Shown one piece after another: positions 22,518 through 31,421 of a stretch of 64,000 bases of DNA. The notes below the pieces were generated by a model. The model had not been told where the DNA came from and searched no databases. It saw only the letters and a program-made list of their open reading frames with translations. Position 1 is the first letter of the stretch; each line of letters opens with the position of its first letter. Source of the DNA: Roseicyclus sp. (lineage in GTDB: Bacteria; Pseudomonadota; Alphaproteobacteria; Rhodobacterales; Rhodobacteraceae); NCBI RefSeq assembly GCF_018402035.1, contig NZ_JAGYJN010000001.1, forward strand, positions 186,001-250,000, in the 5' to 3' direction. A program made the translations under genes and the position numbers.

Positions 22518-23207
22518 TCTCTTCGAATCAGTCGATGGATTGGTCCCCGTTCTTATGAACGGGTTGCGTGATTTATCCGCAAATGCGCGGTTTTTGATCT
22601 CATTGAATTGTGACCGGCACGTGTCACGCCTTTGGCTGTTTCCAAAGGTGAAAATATTTGTCGCATCAACAATCTGGCCCATCAGCGGCGTGTTGGCTTT
22701 CATTTTTGCGCAGACAATGCAGGCGTGGGGCGGCCGCCCGGCGAGGTAATAAATTGAAATCACGTTATTTTTTGCAAAATGTTTCATTTAGGATCATGCC
22801 ATCATCGTGCCGCGCTCTGACGCGAATGGGGTTCTTTCAGGTCGGAAAGCGCTGGATATTGCCATGATCGCAAAATTTTCGCTTCAGATTATGGTGCAGA
22901 GCGCCTATCTTTCGATTGTCCGACTGGGGGGCGATGTCTGTTTCGGCCACGGGGGCGGTCACACGACCTGCGTTTGATCCGCGGGAGAGGTGTGCGCCGC
23001 GCACAGGTCAGCTTGACCGCTTTCGGCGCAGCGCTGTGTAGCCAGCGGCGACAGATGTCGCAGGATGCTGGTGCAACGGCCCCTCTCACGGCAGGCGATG
23101 CAAGTGCGGACCGCTCAGGGGCCGGCACCATCGCTAAGCGGTCGGGGCATCAGGCGGCACGAAGGCCGAATTGGCGCAAGGTTGAGCTAAGCGTAAAGGG
23201 TGATGAG
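22518..23207. other. 690-base stretch without a recognisable gene
   Basis: After tRNA-Leu there is a hairpin at 22546-22563 and then an AT-rich segment (about 22742-22800) unlike the GC-rich surroundings. Several short open frames exist (for example ATG 22934 to a stop at 23041, 35 codons) but none has a convincing ribosome-binding site or known motif. The frame of the Hint-domain gene stays open back to 22974 without homology. The leader of that gene probably lies here. Confidence 0.5.
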
Positions 23208-23918
23208 ATGATTTTTGGCTTCAAAGAAGCAACGGATACATGGTCCACTCACGTCGCTCGGCGCGTGGGTGATGTCATCACACAAAGCGTCAAGACTGCC
23301 CCGCATCATGGCCTGACGGATGCGCCCATCTGCCCCTGCTTTACCCCTGGCACAATGATCGCAACACCGCGCGGCGAAGTGCGTGTTGAAACACTGCGTG
23401 AAGGCGACCAGATCGTCACCCGTGACAATGGACTTCAAGAGATAAGATGGCTTGGTCAACAAACCCTCAGCCGTGATGTTTTGGCGCGCGATCATACCAT
23501 CAAGCCGATCTTGATCATGGCAGGCAGCCTTGGTGACAACCTGCCTGAACGCAATATGGTCGTCTCGCCCCAGCATCGCGTCCTGATCACCGGGGAACCG
23601 GCACAGCGTCATTTCGATGAGGCAGAAGTTTTTGTAGCCGCCACGCATTTGACCAATGCAACCGGGATCAAACCGCTTGAGACGTTGCGGGTGACCTATC
23701 TCCACTTCATGTTTGACCAACATCAGGTGGTGATGTCCGATGGCGCTTGGACGGAAAGCTTTCAACCCGCCGACAATACGCTGGGCGCCCTTGGGCAAGC
23801 GGCGCATGATGAGATTATGGCGCTTTTCCCCGCGCTTGCGACGCCTGATGGCGTTGCCAGCTATGTTGCCGCACGGCGGACGTTGACCGTCGACGAGGCA
23901 CAGCTTCTACAACTGTAA
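23208..23918 (+). CDS. Stand-alone Hint-domain (hedgehog/intein-type) protein
   Basis: The 236-aa protein is mainly a Hint domain. CFTPGTMIATPRGEVRVETLREGDQIVTRDNG at about 44-75 carries the Cys nucleophile and block A; VVSPQHRVLI is the block B/His motif; VTYLHFMFDQHQVVMSDGAWTESF follows. Rhodobacterales carry many such proteins, often at the C-terminus of large secreted proteins. Here the 43 residues before the Cys form no known domain. The intein-type C-terminal Asn is not obvious, so full splicing is unlikely, but N-terminal autocleavage is possible. ATG 23208 has AAGGG 8 bases upstream. Function unknown. Confidence 0.8.
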   Translation: MIFGFKEATDTWSTHVARRVGDVITQSVKTAPHHGLTDAPICPCFTPGTMIATPRGEVRVETLREGDQIVTRDNGLQEIRWLGQQTLSRDVLARDHTIKPILIMAGSLGDNLPERNMVVSPQHRVLITGEPAQRHFDEAEVFVAATHLTNATGIKPLETLRVTYLHFMFDQHQVVMSDGAWTESFQPADNTLGALGQAAHDEIMALFPALATPDGVASYVAARRTLTVDEAQLLQL

Positions 23919-23984
23919 TGCTTTTGTCCGCAGGGGCGCGCAAAAGCCATTGATAGATCAGGGGGGCCGTGAGGGGCCGCCCTT

Positions 23985-24575
23985 TCATGTGGTCGGGCTG
24001 CGTTTGGCGTGCCACGCGGCCCAATCCTCGGGCGTGTCAAGATCGACCGTGGCGCGCGCATCGGCCAGCGGCAAAAGGGTGACGCGCGCGGCCTGTTTAG
24101 CCAGAACGGCCTTGGCACCTTGGTCGCCGCGCAACTGCGACAGCTCTGGCAAGAGATCGGCGGGGAAAAGCACGGGGTGGCCGGGCATACCCGCCGGGCT
24201 TGCGGCCTGCAATATCGCTGTCGGTGCATGCGCGCCGAGCGAGACCATCAGATAAAGATCTTGCGCAGTGATCTCTGGCATATCGGCCAAAACAACGAGC
24301 ACCGGCCCCGTGAGCCCCGCAACACCAGCCCGGATCGAGGCGGCCATGCCATCGCCCTGCGTGGCCGTGACGATGTCGACCGAAAGATCCGCAAGTGCCG
24401 CTTGGCGGGCGGCTTGGTCAGGGCCGAGAACCACCCGCACCGCCACACCCGCCTTGCAGGCGCGCCCAGCCATCAGCCGCAACAGCGGCTGGCCGTCGAT
24501 CTCTTCCAAGAGTTTGTCGCGGCCCCGCATCCGCGACGATTGCCCCGCGGCGAGTAGCAAGATGGTTATTGTCAT
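23985..24575 (-). CDS. MobA/MocA-like nucleotidyltransferase
   Basis: The 196-aa GT-A-fold protein has the N-terminal LLLAAGQSSRMRGRDKLLEEIDGQPLL nucleotide-binding loop (Gly-rich signature, Arg and Lys), the VLADMPEIT metal site and a GMPGHPVLFP segment followed by GDQGAK. This pattern matches molybdopterin cytidylyl/guanylyl-transferases that mature enzymes of the xanthine dehydrogenase family. No molybdoenzyme gene is adjacent, so substrate and partner are open. The start at 24575 lacks a clear ribosome-binding site. It is convergent with the Hint-domain gene. Confidence 0.8.
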   Translation of the reverse strand: MTITILLLAAGQSSRMRGRDKLLEEIDGQPLLRLMAGRACKAGVAVRVVLGPDQAARQAALADLSVDIVTATQGDGMAASIRAGVAGLTGPVLVVLADMPEITAQDLYLMVSLGAHAPTAILQAASPAGMPGHPVLFPADLLPELSQLRGDQGAKAVLAKQAARVTLLPLADARATVDLDTPEDWAAWHAKRSPTT

Positions 24576-24639
24576 TGCACCACTGAGGCTGAAGGATCAT
24601 CGGCGGTCAAGCTGCCGCACAGGAATGGCGCGCTGCCCA

Positions 24640-27057
24640 TCATGCGCGCATGCGCGGATCATCCCACAAGGGCGCTGTCACGACGCGGGCCTTGCGCATC
24701 TCGCCCAAGATCTCGATCTCGACTTCCAACCCCTCGGTGATGCGATCTGCGGGCAAAAAGCCGGTCGCAACCGATTGCCCCGTCCAATGCGAGTATCCGC
24801 CCGAAGTGCAGAACCCAACCACCGCGCCATCAAGCCAGATCGGCTCATAGGCCACCACATCGGCATCGGCGGCATCGACGACGAAATGGGCCAGCTTGCG
24901 GGCAGGGGGGCTTGCGCGCTCGGCCTCGGCCAAGCTTCGTCCGATGAAATCGGTGTTTTTCTTGAACTGGATAAAACGATCAAGCCCGGTTTCAGCGGCG
25001 GTATAATCGGGCGAAAATTCTCGCATCCACGAGCCGAAGAACCGATCAAGCCTGAGCGACATCATCGCGCGCATCCCGAAGGCCGTGATCCCAAAGGCCT
25101 GACCCTTGTCCCAAAGCGCCTGCCACAGCGCGCGCTGCTCAAGCGCATCGACAAAGATCTCAAAGCCCAGATCGCCGGTATAGCTCACGCGCTGCACGAT
25201 GGCGTCCGATAGCCCGACCACCATGCGCTTTACATCCATGAAGCGGAAAGCCTCGGCCGAGACATCGGCGCTTGTCACGGCGGCCAACAGATCGCGCGCG
25301 CGTGGCCCGGCGATCTGGAACCCCGTTCGCCTGTCCGAGACATTCACCACCTGCACATCGCCCGCCAGATGCGTATCGAACCAGCGCATATGCATGTCTT
25401 GCGCGCCATAGCTTGCGGTCAGCTGGAATTCCGTATCCGACAGGCAGGACACGGTGAAATCGCCAATGATCTTGCCCTTTTCCGACAGCATCGGCGTCAG
25501 CGACAGCCGCCCCGGTGCGGGGATGCGGCCCGCCATGATCCGGTCAAGCCATGCGCGCGCATCGCGGCCCGTGACCGCGTATTTGCCGAAATTCTGCAAT
25601 TCGTTGATGCCGACCGCTTGGCGCACGCCCATAACCTCGCGCGCTGTTGCCTCCCATGCGTTGGAGCGGCGGAAGCTTGGCGTCTCATAGCGCACCTCGC
25701 CGGGTTGGGCGAAGTAGTTGACCACTTCCAGCCCGTATTGCGCGCCCCAAACTGCCCCCATCGCGTCGAATGTGTCATACATCGGCGTCGTGCGGTGCGG
25801 CCTTGCGGCGGGAAGCTCTTGATTGGGATAGACCACCGAAAAGCGGGTTTGGTAGTTCTCGATCACCTTGGGCAGGGTGTAGCCCGGCCCGATCCAGCGG
25901 CCAAAGCGGGCGACATCCATCGCGCTGACATCGCGCTCGGCCTCGCCCGCGATCATCCATTGGGCCAGCATCAGGCCCACGCCGCCCCCTTGGGAAAAGC
26001 CCGCCATCACGCCGCAGGCCGACCAGTAATTGCGCAGGCCCGGCACGGGGCCGACCAGCGGGTTGCCATCAGGCGCAAAGGTGAAGGGGCCGTGGATCAC
26101 CGATTTCACGCCCGCGCGTTCCAGCACCGGAAAGCGCTTATAGGCAAAGGCGATGCTTTCCTCGATCTTGTCGAAATCATCGGCCAAAAGCTCGTGGCCG
26201 AAATCCCATGAGGTGCCATTAACCGCCCATGGGCGGCATTTTTGTTCGTAAAAACCGATGCAAAGCCCGCGCCCTTCTTGGCGTAGGTAACTTTCGCCCG
26301 AGGGATCCATGACATGGGGATGCTCGCCGCCCGCGTCGAGCATGGCCATGATCTCGGGCACCTCGTCGGTGACGATATATTGATGCTCCATCGGGTGCAG
26401 CGGCAGGTAGCAGCCCGCCATCGCCGCCACTTCGCGCGCCCAAAGCCCGGCTGCATTGACCAGATGCTCGGCATGGATCGTGCCCTTGTCGGTCACCACA
26501 TTCCATGTGCCGTCAGCGCGCGGGGTGGTGGCGATCACCTTGGTATGCAAAACGATTTCCGCCCCGCCCATCTTGGCCGCCCGCGCATAGGCATGGGTGG
26601 TGCCAGAGGGGTCGAGATGGCCATCAAGCGGGTCGTAAAGCCCGCCCAAGACGCCGTCGACATTGGTGATCGGGGACAGTTTCTTGATTTCATCGGGGCC
26701 GATAATCTCGGTATCCATGCCCATGTAGCGATGCTTGGCGCGCTCGGCCTTGAGCATATCGAGCCGCTCGGGCGTATCGGCCAGTGTCACACCGCCCACA
26801 TGGTGCAGGCCGCAAGACATGCCTGTCAGCGCTTCCAACTCGCGGTACAGGCGGATGGTGTAGCCCTGAAGCGCCGCCATATTGGTATCGCCGTTGAGCG
26901 TATGAAAGCCGCCCGCCGCGTGCCATGTCGAGCCAGAGGTCAGTTCCGACCGCTCCAATAGCATCACATCCGACCAACCCAGCTTGGTCAGGTGGTAGGC
27001 GACCGAGCAGCCGACGACGCCACCGCCGATAATGCAGACGCGCGTGGTGGTTTTCAT
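24640..27057 (-). CDS. Dimethylglycine/sarcosine dehydrogenase-like flavoprotein
   Basis: The 805-aa protein joins an N-terminal DAO-type FAD domain (CIIGGGVVGCSVAYHL; GSTWHAAGGF, where the His is the usual covalent FAD site), an FAO_M-type middle part and a C-terminal aminomethyltransferase (GcvT) domain with its own C-terminal barrel. This order is that of dimethylglycine and sarcosine dehydrogenases, which demethylate N-methylglycines and pass C1 units to folate. Several paralogues with different substrates occur in roseobacters, so the exact substrate is open. ATG 27057 has GGAGGAT 5 bases upstream. No glycine-betaine gene is adjacent. Confidence 0.82.
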   Translation of the reverse strand: MKTTTRVCIIGGGVVGCSVAYHLTKLGWSDVMLLERSELTSGSTWHAAGGFHTLNGDTNMAALQGYTIRLYRELEALTGMSCGLHHVGGVTLADTPERLDMLKAERAKHRYMGMDTEIIGPDEIKKLSPITNVDGVLGGLYDPLDGHLDPSGTTHAYARAAKMGGAEIVLHTKVIATTPRADGTWNVVTDKGTIHAEHLVNAAGLWAREVAAMAGCYLPLHPMEHQYIVTDEVPEIMAMLDAGGEHPHVMDPSGESYLRQEGRGLCIGFYEQKCRPWAVNGTSWDFGHELLADDFDKIEESIAFAYKRFPVLERAGVKSVIHGPFTFAPDGNPLVGPVPGLRNYWSACGVMAGFSQGGGVGLMLAQWMIAGEAERDVSAMDVARFGRWIGPGYTLPKVIENYQTRFSVVYPNQELPAARPHRTTPMYDTFDAMGAVWGAQYGLEVVNYFAQPGEVRYETPSFRRSNAWEATAREVMGVRQAVGINELQNFGKYAVTGRDARAWLDRIMAGRIPAPGRLSLTPMLSEKGKIIGDFTVSCLSDTEFQLTASYGAQDMHMRWFDTHLAGDVQVVNVSDRRTGFQIAGPRARDLLAAVTSADVSAEAFRFMDVKRMVVGLSDAIVQRVSYTGDLGFEIFVDALEQRALWQALWDKGQAFGITAFGMRAMMSLRLDRFFGSWMREFSPDYTAAETGLDRFIQFKKNTDFIGRSLAEAERASPPARKLAHFVVDAADADVVAYEPIWLDGAVVGFCTSGGYSHWTGQSVATGFLPADRITEGLEVEIEILGEMRKARVVTAPLWDDPRMRA

Positions 27058-27153
27058 GTGATCCTCCGACAATATGTGGACGCATCAAATGCAGGGCGCG
27101 CGGGCCGTCGCATGTCAAAAAGCGACAAAAGCTTGCCCGCCCGCACCGCCGCG

Positions 27154-28491
27154 TCAGCCGAGCTTGCGGACCTTGAGCTTGGTCAGGCGGTTGCGCTCAC
27201 GCTCGGCCACCTCGAAGCGGAAGCCATGGAAGCTAAAGCACTGGCCAACCGCCGGAATAGTCTGCGCCTCGTGGATCACCAGACCCGCGACGGTATTGGC
27301 CTCCTCATCGGGGAGTTGGAATTCGGTCGCGCGGTTGAAGTCGCGAATCGTCATCGCACCGTCGATCACGAAATTCCCATCGGCGGCAGGTGCCAGCATC
27401 GGCGCATCGGGGATATCGAACTCATCGGTGATCTCGCCCACAATCTCTTCGAGGATATCTTCGAGGGTGATCAAACCGCGCAAAGCGCCGTATTCATCGA
27501 CAACCAGTGCGAAATGGGTGTGGCGCTTGAGAAACTGCTTGAGTTGATCGTCAAGCGTGGTCGTCTCGGGGATGAAATAGGGTTTGACCGCCACATCCGT
27601 GATCTTGAAGCCCTTGATCCCTGCGATACCCTGTGCGTCCGGGCCGCGCACAAGCTGGTCGATGGCGCGCAGCAGGTCTTTGGCATGGACCACGCCTACG
27701 ATATTCTCTTGCTCGCCGCGATAGACGGGCAGGCGGGTATGCGGTGATTTCAAAGCTTGGCTCAGAATATCCTCAGGATCGGCATTGGCATCGATCATCT
27801 CGATGCCTGAGCGGTGCAGCATGATCTCTTCCACGGTGCGCTCATGCAGGTCGAGCGCGCCCAAAAGCCTGTCGCGCTGTTCTTTGCCCACGCGCCCCTC
27901 GGAATGGCCAAGCGAGAGCGCGCCCATGATCTCTTCATGGACGGAAAGCATATTGGCACCCGCATCGATGCGCACACCAAAGACCGCCAAGACCGCGCGC
28001 ACAACGTAGCGCACAAGCGTCACGACGGGGGCCATGACCGCGATCACCAGCGCCACCGGGCGCGCGACACGCGCAGCGGTGCGTTCGGGATCGTTGATGG
28101 CATAGGTCTTGGGCAAAACCTCGGCAAAGATCAGCACAAGGGCTGTCATCACCAGCGTGGCCAGCGCAATGCCGCCCTCGCCAAAAAGCGTGGTCAGAAG
28201 GGCGGTGGCAAGCGAGGTGGCAAGGATGTTGACCAGGTTATTGCCCAAGAGAATGCCGCCGATCAGCCGCTCACTATCTTCTTTCAGCAACAGCGCTTTT
28301 TCAGCACCTTGTTGGCCCAAATCCTCCCGGTCGGCCATCGAGCGCAGCTTACCGCGCGAGGCGGCTGTCAAGGCCGTCTCTGAGCCCGAGAAAAACGCCG
28401 AGCAAAACAGTAAAAGCACGATCACCGCAGCGGTGATCCATGTGGTTGGGTCGGACAGGCCGGTGAAGCTGTCGGTCAGGGTGTTTTCCAT
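27154..28491 (-). CDS. CNNM/CorC-type membrane protein (DUF21, CBS pair, CorC_HlyC)
   Basis: The 445-aa protein has a DUF21 membrane domain with about four spans (FCSAFFSGSETAL, LLGNNLVNILATSLATALL, VLIFAEVLPKTYA), a CBS pair (TRLPVYRGEQENIVGVVHAKDLL; HFALVVDEYGALRGLITLEDILEEIVGEI) and a C-terminal CorC_HlyC domain. Relatives take part in magnesium or cobalt efflux; 'hemolysin' in older annotations is misleading. ATG 28491 begins just before the first span. It lies downstream of xerD on the same strand, with a GGGGGC repeat in between, so it probably has its own promoter. Confidence 0.88.
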   Translation of the reverse strand: MENTLTDSFTGLSDPTTWITAAVIVLLLFCSAFFSGSETALTAASRGKLRSMADREDLGQQGAEKALLLKEDSERLIGGILLGNNLVNILATSLATALLTTLFGEGGIALATLVMTALVLIFAEVLPKTYAINDPERTAARVARPVALVIAVMAPVVTLVRYVVRAVLAVFGVRIDAGANMLSVHEEIMGALSLGHSEGRVGKEQRDRLLGALDLHERTVEEIMLHRSGIEMIDANADPEDILSQALKSPHTRLPVYRGEQENIVGVVHAKDLLRAIDQLVRGPDAQGIAGIKGFKITDVAVKPYFIPETTTLDDQLKQFLKRHTHFALVVDEYGALRGLITLEDILEEIVGEITDEFDIPDAPMLAPAADGNFVIDGAMTIRDFNRATEFQLPDEEANTVAGLVIHEAQTIPAVGQCFSFHGFRFEVAERERNRLTKLKVRKLG

Positions 28492-28586
28492 GGCGCGGTT
28501 ATGGGGGTTGCGCGGCTTTGCTTCAAGTGGCGGCGCGCAAGGGGTGTGGCGCTGTTGCAATCACGGCGCTTCGCATTGCTCTTGTT

Positions 28587-28650
28587 TGGGGGGCTCTGCC
28601 CCCGGTCGCCCTTGGCGACCGCCCCCGGAGTATTTTTGAAGCAAAGATGG
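28587..28650. repeat. GGGGGC hairpin repeat, copy 2
   Basis: GGGGGC-TCT-GCCCCC, then GGTCGCC-CTT-GGCGACC, then GCCCCCGGAGTATTTTTGAA. It has the same two-stem layout and AT-rich tail as 15587-15646; bases in the second stem differ but still pair. It lies just downstream of the xerD stop. Confidence 0.75.
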
Positions 28651-28655
28651 GTTGG

Positions 28656-29591
28656 TCAATCCTTGGCAAGCGGGTGGCGGTCGAGCACGAGGCGCTTGAG
28701 GCGTTCGTCAAGGATATGGGTGTAGATCTCGGTCGTGGCGATATCGGCATGGCCCAGAAGCATTTGGATCGCGCGCAGATCGGCCCCATTATGCAACAGA
28801 TGGGTGGCGAAGGCATGGCGCATGCTGTGGGGCGTAATGCCCGCAGGATCGAGGCCAGCAGCAATAGCCAATTCCTTGATCAAGGTGAAAAAGCGGACCC
28901 GCGTCATATGCCCCGCGGCCCCGTGCGAGGGAAAGAGGAAGGGAGAGGGTTTCGCGCCACTTTCCTGTTTGCGCGCCTCTTGCGCGGCATCGCGATGGGC
29001 AAGCCAGGCCGTGATTGCCGCGCGGGCAGGGCGCGAGAGCGGCACAAGGCGTTCCTTGTTCCCCTTGCCGCGCACCAAAAGCATCTGTGGATCGCCACGC
29101 ACCGCCGCAACCGTTAGGCTCACCAATTCCGACACACGCAGGCCCGTGGCATAAAGCAATTGCATCAAGCAGCAATTGCGCGCCCGATCCGCGGCGGTTT
29201 TGCCATATGTTTCGCTTGCTTCCAAAAGCGCATCGACATCGGCCATGCTGAGCGCATCGGGCAGGCTGGCGCGCTTGGTCGGCCCTTTGATCTGCAAGGC
29301 GGGATTGTCGCTGCGCCAACCTTCTTCATGGGCGAAGCGGTAAAGCTGTTTGACGGCCGAAAGGCGGCGCGCGCGGGTGGCAGGGGCAAGGCCCGCCGCA
29401 TCCATCTGGATCAAATAGGCCTCGAGCATGGCGCGATCGGCTTGCGCAAAGCCTGTGCCGTGTCGAACGAGATAGGCCTGCACATCATTCAGGTCACGCC
29501 CATAGGCCAATTGCGTGTTGCGCGCGGCCCCTTGCTCGGCGGCTTTTGCGGCGAGAAAACTGGCAATCCAGCGCGTATCGGCAGTGGTCAT
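28656..29591 (-). CDS. xerD: Site-specific tyrosine recombinase XerD
   Basis: With XerC resolves chromosome dimers at dif. The 311-aa protein has an N-terminal SAM-like core-binding domain (TQLAYGRDLNDVQAYLV) and a catalytic domain with the full set: Arg in TGLRVSEL, Lys in RGKGNKERLVPL, His/Arg in HSMRHAFATHLL, His 281 in LGHADIATTEIYTH and nucleophile Tyr 290. Its ATG overlaps the upstream gene's TGA (ATGA), so the two are translationally coupled. The only integrase-like gene in the window; without mobile-element genes nearby it is the housekeeping enzyme. Confidence 0.93.
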   Translation of the reverse strand: MTTADTRWIASFLAAKAAEQGAARNTQLAYGRDLNDVQAYLVRHGTGFAQADRAMLEAYLIQMDAAGLAPATRARRLSAVKQLYRFAHEEGWRSDNPALQIKGPTKRASLPDALSMADVDALLEASETYGKTAADRARNCCLMQLLYATGLRVSELVSLTVAAVRGDPQMLLVRGKGNKERLVPLSRPARAAITAWLAHRDAAQEARKQESGAKPSPFLFPSHGAAGHMTRVRFFTLIKELAIAAGLDPAGITPHSMRHAFATHLLHNGADLRAIQMLLGHADIATTEIYTHILDERLKRLVLDRHPLAKD

Positions 29592-31159
29592 TGGCTGGGT
29601 GCCGTGGTCAGCAAAAGCAGTTGTAGCGCGCTGCGCCGTGCCAAATCTTCAAGCCCGATACTGCGCAAAAGGGCCAGCGCATCGGTGATATCGCCCGGAT
29701 CGCGCGCCTTGTCTGAGAGCACGAAGGTTGCACGCAACACCGCCTCGCCCAAGCGGTCATTGTTCAAAAACCACTCATAGCGATGCACAGGGGCGGGATC
29801 GGCAAAGGCCGCCGCCACCGCGCGTGTGGTCAGATCTGCCCCCTCGGGCGGAGAGGCCGCTTGGCCGCGTGCAATGGCGAAATGAAACGCCTCTTCGCGG
29901 CTTTGGGGCAGGGCCGATTGCGCGACGGTCTCATAAAGCGGCGACAACAGGCCGATCCGGCGCGCCAAAAGGCCGGTTTCGCCCACCAAGGGCAGGCGCA
30001 AAAGGCGTTCTGCGTAAACCTCGGCAAAGGCTGTCTCAAGACCCGCGGCCTGCATCGCGGCAAAGGCAGCGGCCAAGCGCGCGCCCGCCTGTAGCGGATC
30101 GCCCGCCAAAATTGCGGCATCAAAGCGTTGTAGCGCGCCGACCCTGTCCCAGACCCCGCCCGAGGCCGATGGCACGAGCGATGTGTAGATCGCAAGCCAT
30201 TGCCCGGCCGAGATCGCACCCGCGCGCATCAGCCGCTCGCTGGCATCAAGCTGGGCATGCCATCCGGCCAGATCGGACAGATCGGCATGCGCAAAGATCA
30301 GCGGCAAGCCCGTGGTTGCCGGGCGCTCACCAATGGCCATGCGCATTTGGAAATCGAGCGGTGTCATCGCTGCATCGGGGGGCAGGGGCGGGGCCCCTTC
30401 GAATAATTCAGGGTCAAGGAAGCGCGCGATCAGCTCTGCCTCGGCCTCGGTCATCCGGCCCAAGGCAAAGCCCGTATCAAGGCTGAGTGCCGCCGCCGCC
30501 CAATCGCCCGCCCGCGCAAGACACAAGATGCGCGCAGGCAGGGTGGGCGCGATATCGGGGTTGGCGGCCATCGCCTGACAGGCGCGGTCGGCATGCCCGG
30601 TCATCAGCGAGACATCGAACCAGCGGCGGAATACCTCTGGGTTGGTGGGGCCCGCGCGTTCGATCAACGCTTGGGCCTGATCGAGTGCGCCGCGCGCCAG
30701 GAGCATATCGATCCGCGCCAAAAACAGCATGGCCGCGTCACTTGCCTCTTGGCGGGGCGGATCAAGCTCGGCCAAGGCAAGTGTTTGGGTAAAGCTTCGG
30801 ATCGCGGGCAACCCCTCGATCGGTTGGGCGCGTAGCAGCCGCGCCAAGGTTTCCGGGTCAGACATGCCCCAAAGACCCGGCGGCAAGCCCGTGATGCTGG
30901 GCGGCAAAAGCCCCACCGCCTCAAGCGAGAGCGCGCCAAGCGGCATCACGCTGATGCTGGGGGCGACAATCGCCGTTGCGACATTGCCATGCGGCCGGGT
31001 CACGGTGTCGGACAACCAGTCAGGCGCTGTGATGACCGGCAAGGATGGCAAGACCGGGGGCATGGCGGTGGCGCTGTCTTGCGGCGATGTTTGAGCGTAG
31101 CAAGGGGCGGCGATCGTGAGTGCCACGCCCAAGCCACACAGCCTGCGTCTAATCGACAT
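29588..31159 (-). CDS. Secreted protein of unknown function coupled to xerD
   Basis: The 523-aa protein starts with a Sec-type signal peptide (RRRLCGLGVALTIAAPCYA-QTS). A Pro-rich linker follows, then a long, Ala/Leu-rich, mostly helical region with repeats resembling tetratricopeptide-type helix pairs (for example about 135-230), but no family is recognised with certainty. Similar proteins next to xerD in Rhodobacterales are annotated as hypothetical. It overlaps xerD by 4 bases (ATGA) and its start overlaps the small membrane gene upstream by 11 bases, so the three form one operon. A periplasmic structural or assembly role is only a guess. Confidence 0.7.
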   Translation of the reverse strand: MSIRRRLCGLGVALTIAAPCYAQTSPQDSATAMPPVLPSLPVITAPDWLSDTVTRPHGNVATAIVAPSISVMPLGALSLEAVGLLPPSITGLPPGLWGMSDPETLARLLRAQPIEGLPAIRSFTQTLALAELDPPRQEASDAAMLFLARIDMLLARGALDQAQALIERAGPTNPEVFRRWFDVSLMTGHADRACQAMAANPDIAPTLPARILCLARAGDWAAAALSLDTGFALGRMTEAEAELIARFLDPELFEGAPPLPPDAAMTPLDFQMRMAIGERPATTGLPLIFAHADLSDLAGWHAQLDASERLMRAGAISAGQWLAIYTSLVPSASGGVWDRVGALQRFDAAILAGDPLQAGARLAAAFAAMQAAGLETAFAEVYAERLLRLPLVGETGLLARRIGLLSPLYETVAQSALPQSREEAFHFAIARGQAASPPEGADLTTRAVAAAFADPAPVHRYEWFLNNDRLGEAVLRATFVLSDKARDPGDITDALALLRSIGLEDLARRSALQLLLLTTAPSQ

Positions 31160-31283
31160 TGAGCTGCACCGGTTCTGTCACGCTTTGCTGCGCGGGCAGC
31201 AGATATCCCGAATAAGAATAGCCGATCAAACCAAGCACCCCCAAAAGGATGATCAAAACCAGCAATCTGATCACGCGCCACAT
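31149..31283 (-). CDS. Small single-span membrane protein, first gene of the xerD operon
   Basis: From ATG 31283 the 44-aa product is MWRVIRLLVLIILLGVLG..., one span of about 20 residues followed by SGYLLPAQQSVTEPVQLNVD, probably periplasmic. A start at 31316 would add 11 basic residues; the shorter one is chosen because AAAGGCAAAGAG precedes it. It overlaps the next gene by 11 bases and is divergent from aroK. Function unknown. Confidence 0.65.
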   Translation of the reverse strand: MWRVIRLLVLIILLGVLGLIGYSYSGYLLPAQQSVTEPVQLNVD

Positions 31284-31421
31284 GCTCTTTGCCTTTACCT
31301 TGTTGTTTGCCCGCATGCCTTTCGCAGAAAGGTCGCGGATCGGCGTTTGCCGCCGTTTCGATTTGCTTATAAGCCATGAGAGGCGAAATTGCGCCACTCA
31401 CAGAAGAATTTTTTGAGCACC

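Noticed and set aside
22974-23207. N-terminal extension of the Hint-domain protein by 78 codons
   Set aside because: The frame is open but Arg/Gln-rich with no signal peptide or motif, whereas ATG 23208 has a clear ribosome-binding site.
28656-29591. xerD as phage or island integrase
   Set aside because: Its motifs are those of the housekeeping recombinase, and no mobile-element genes, att repeats or composition shift are near.
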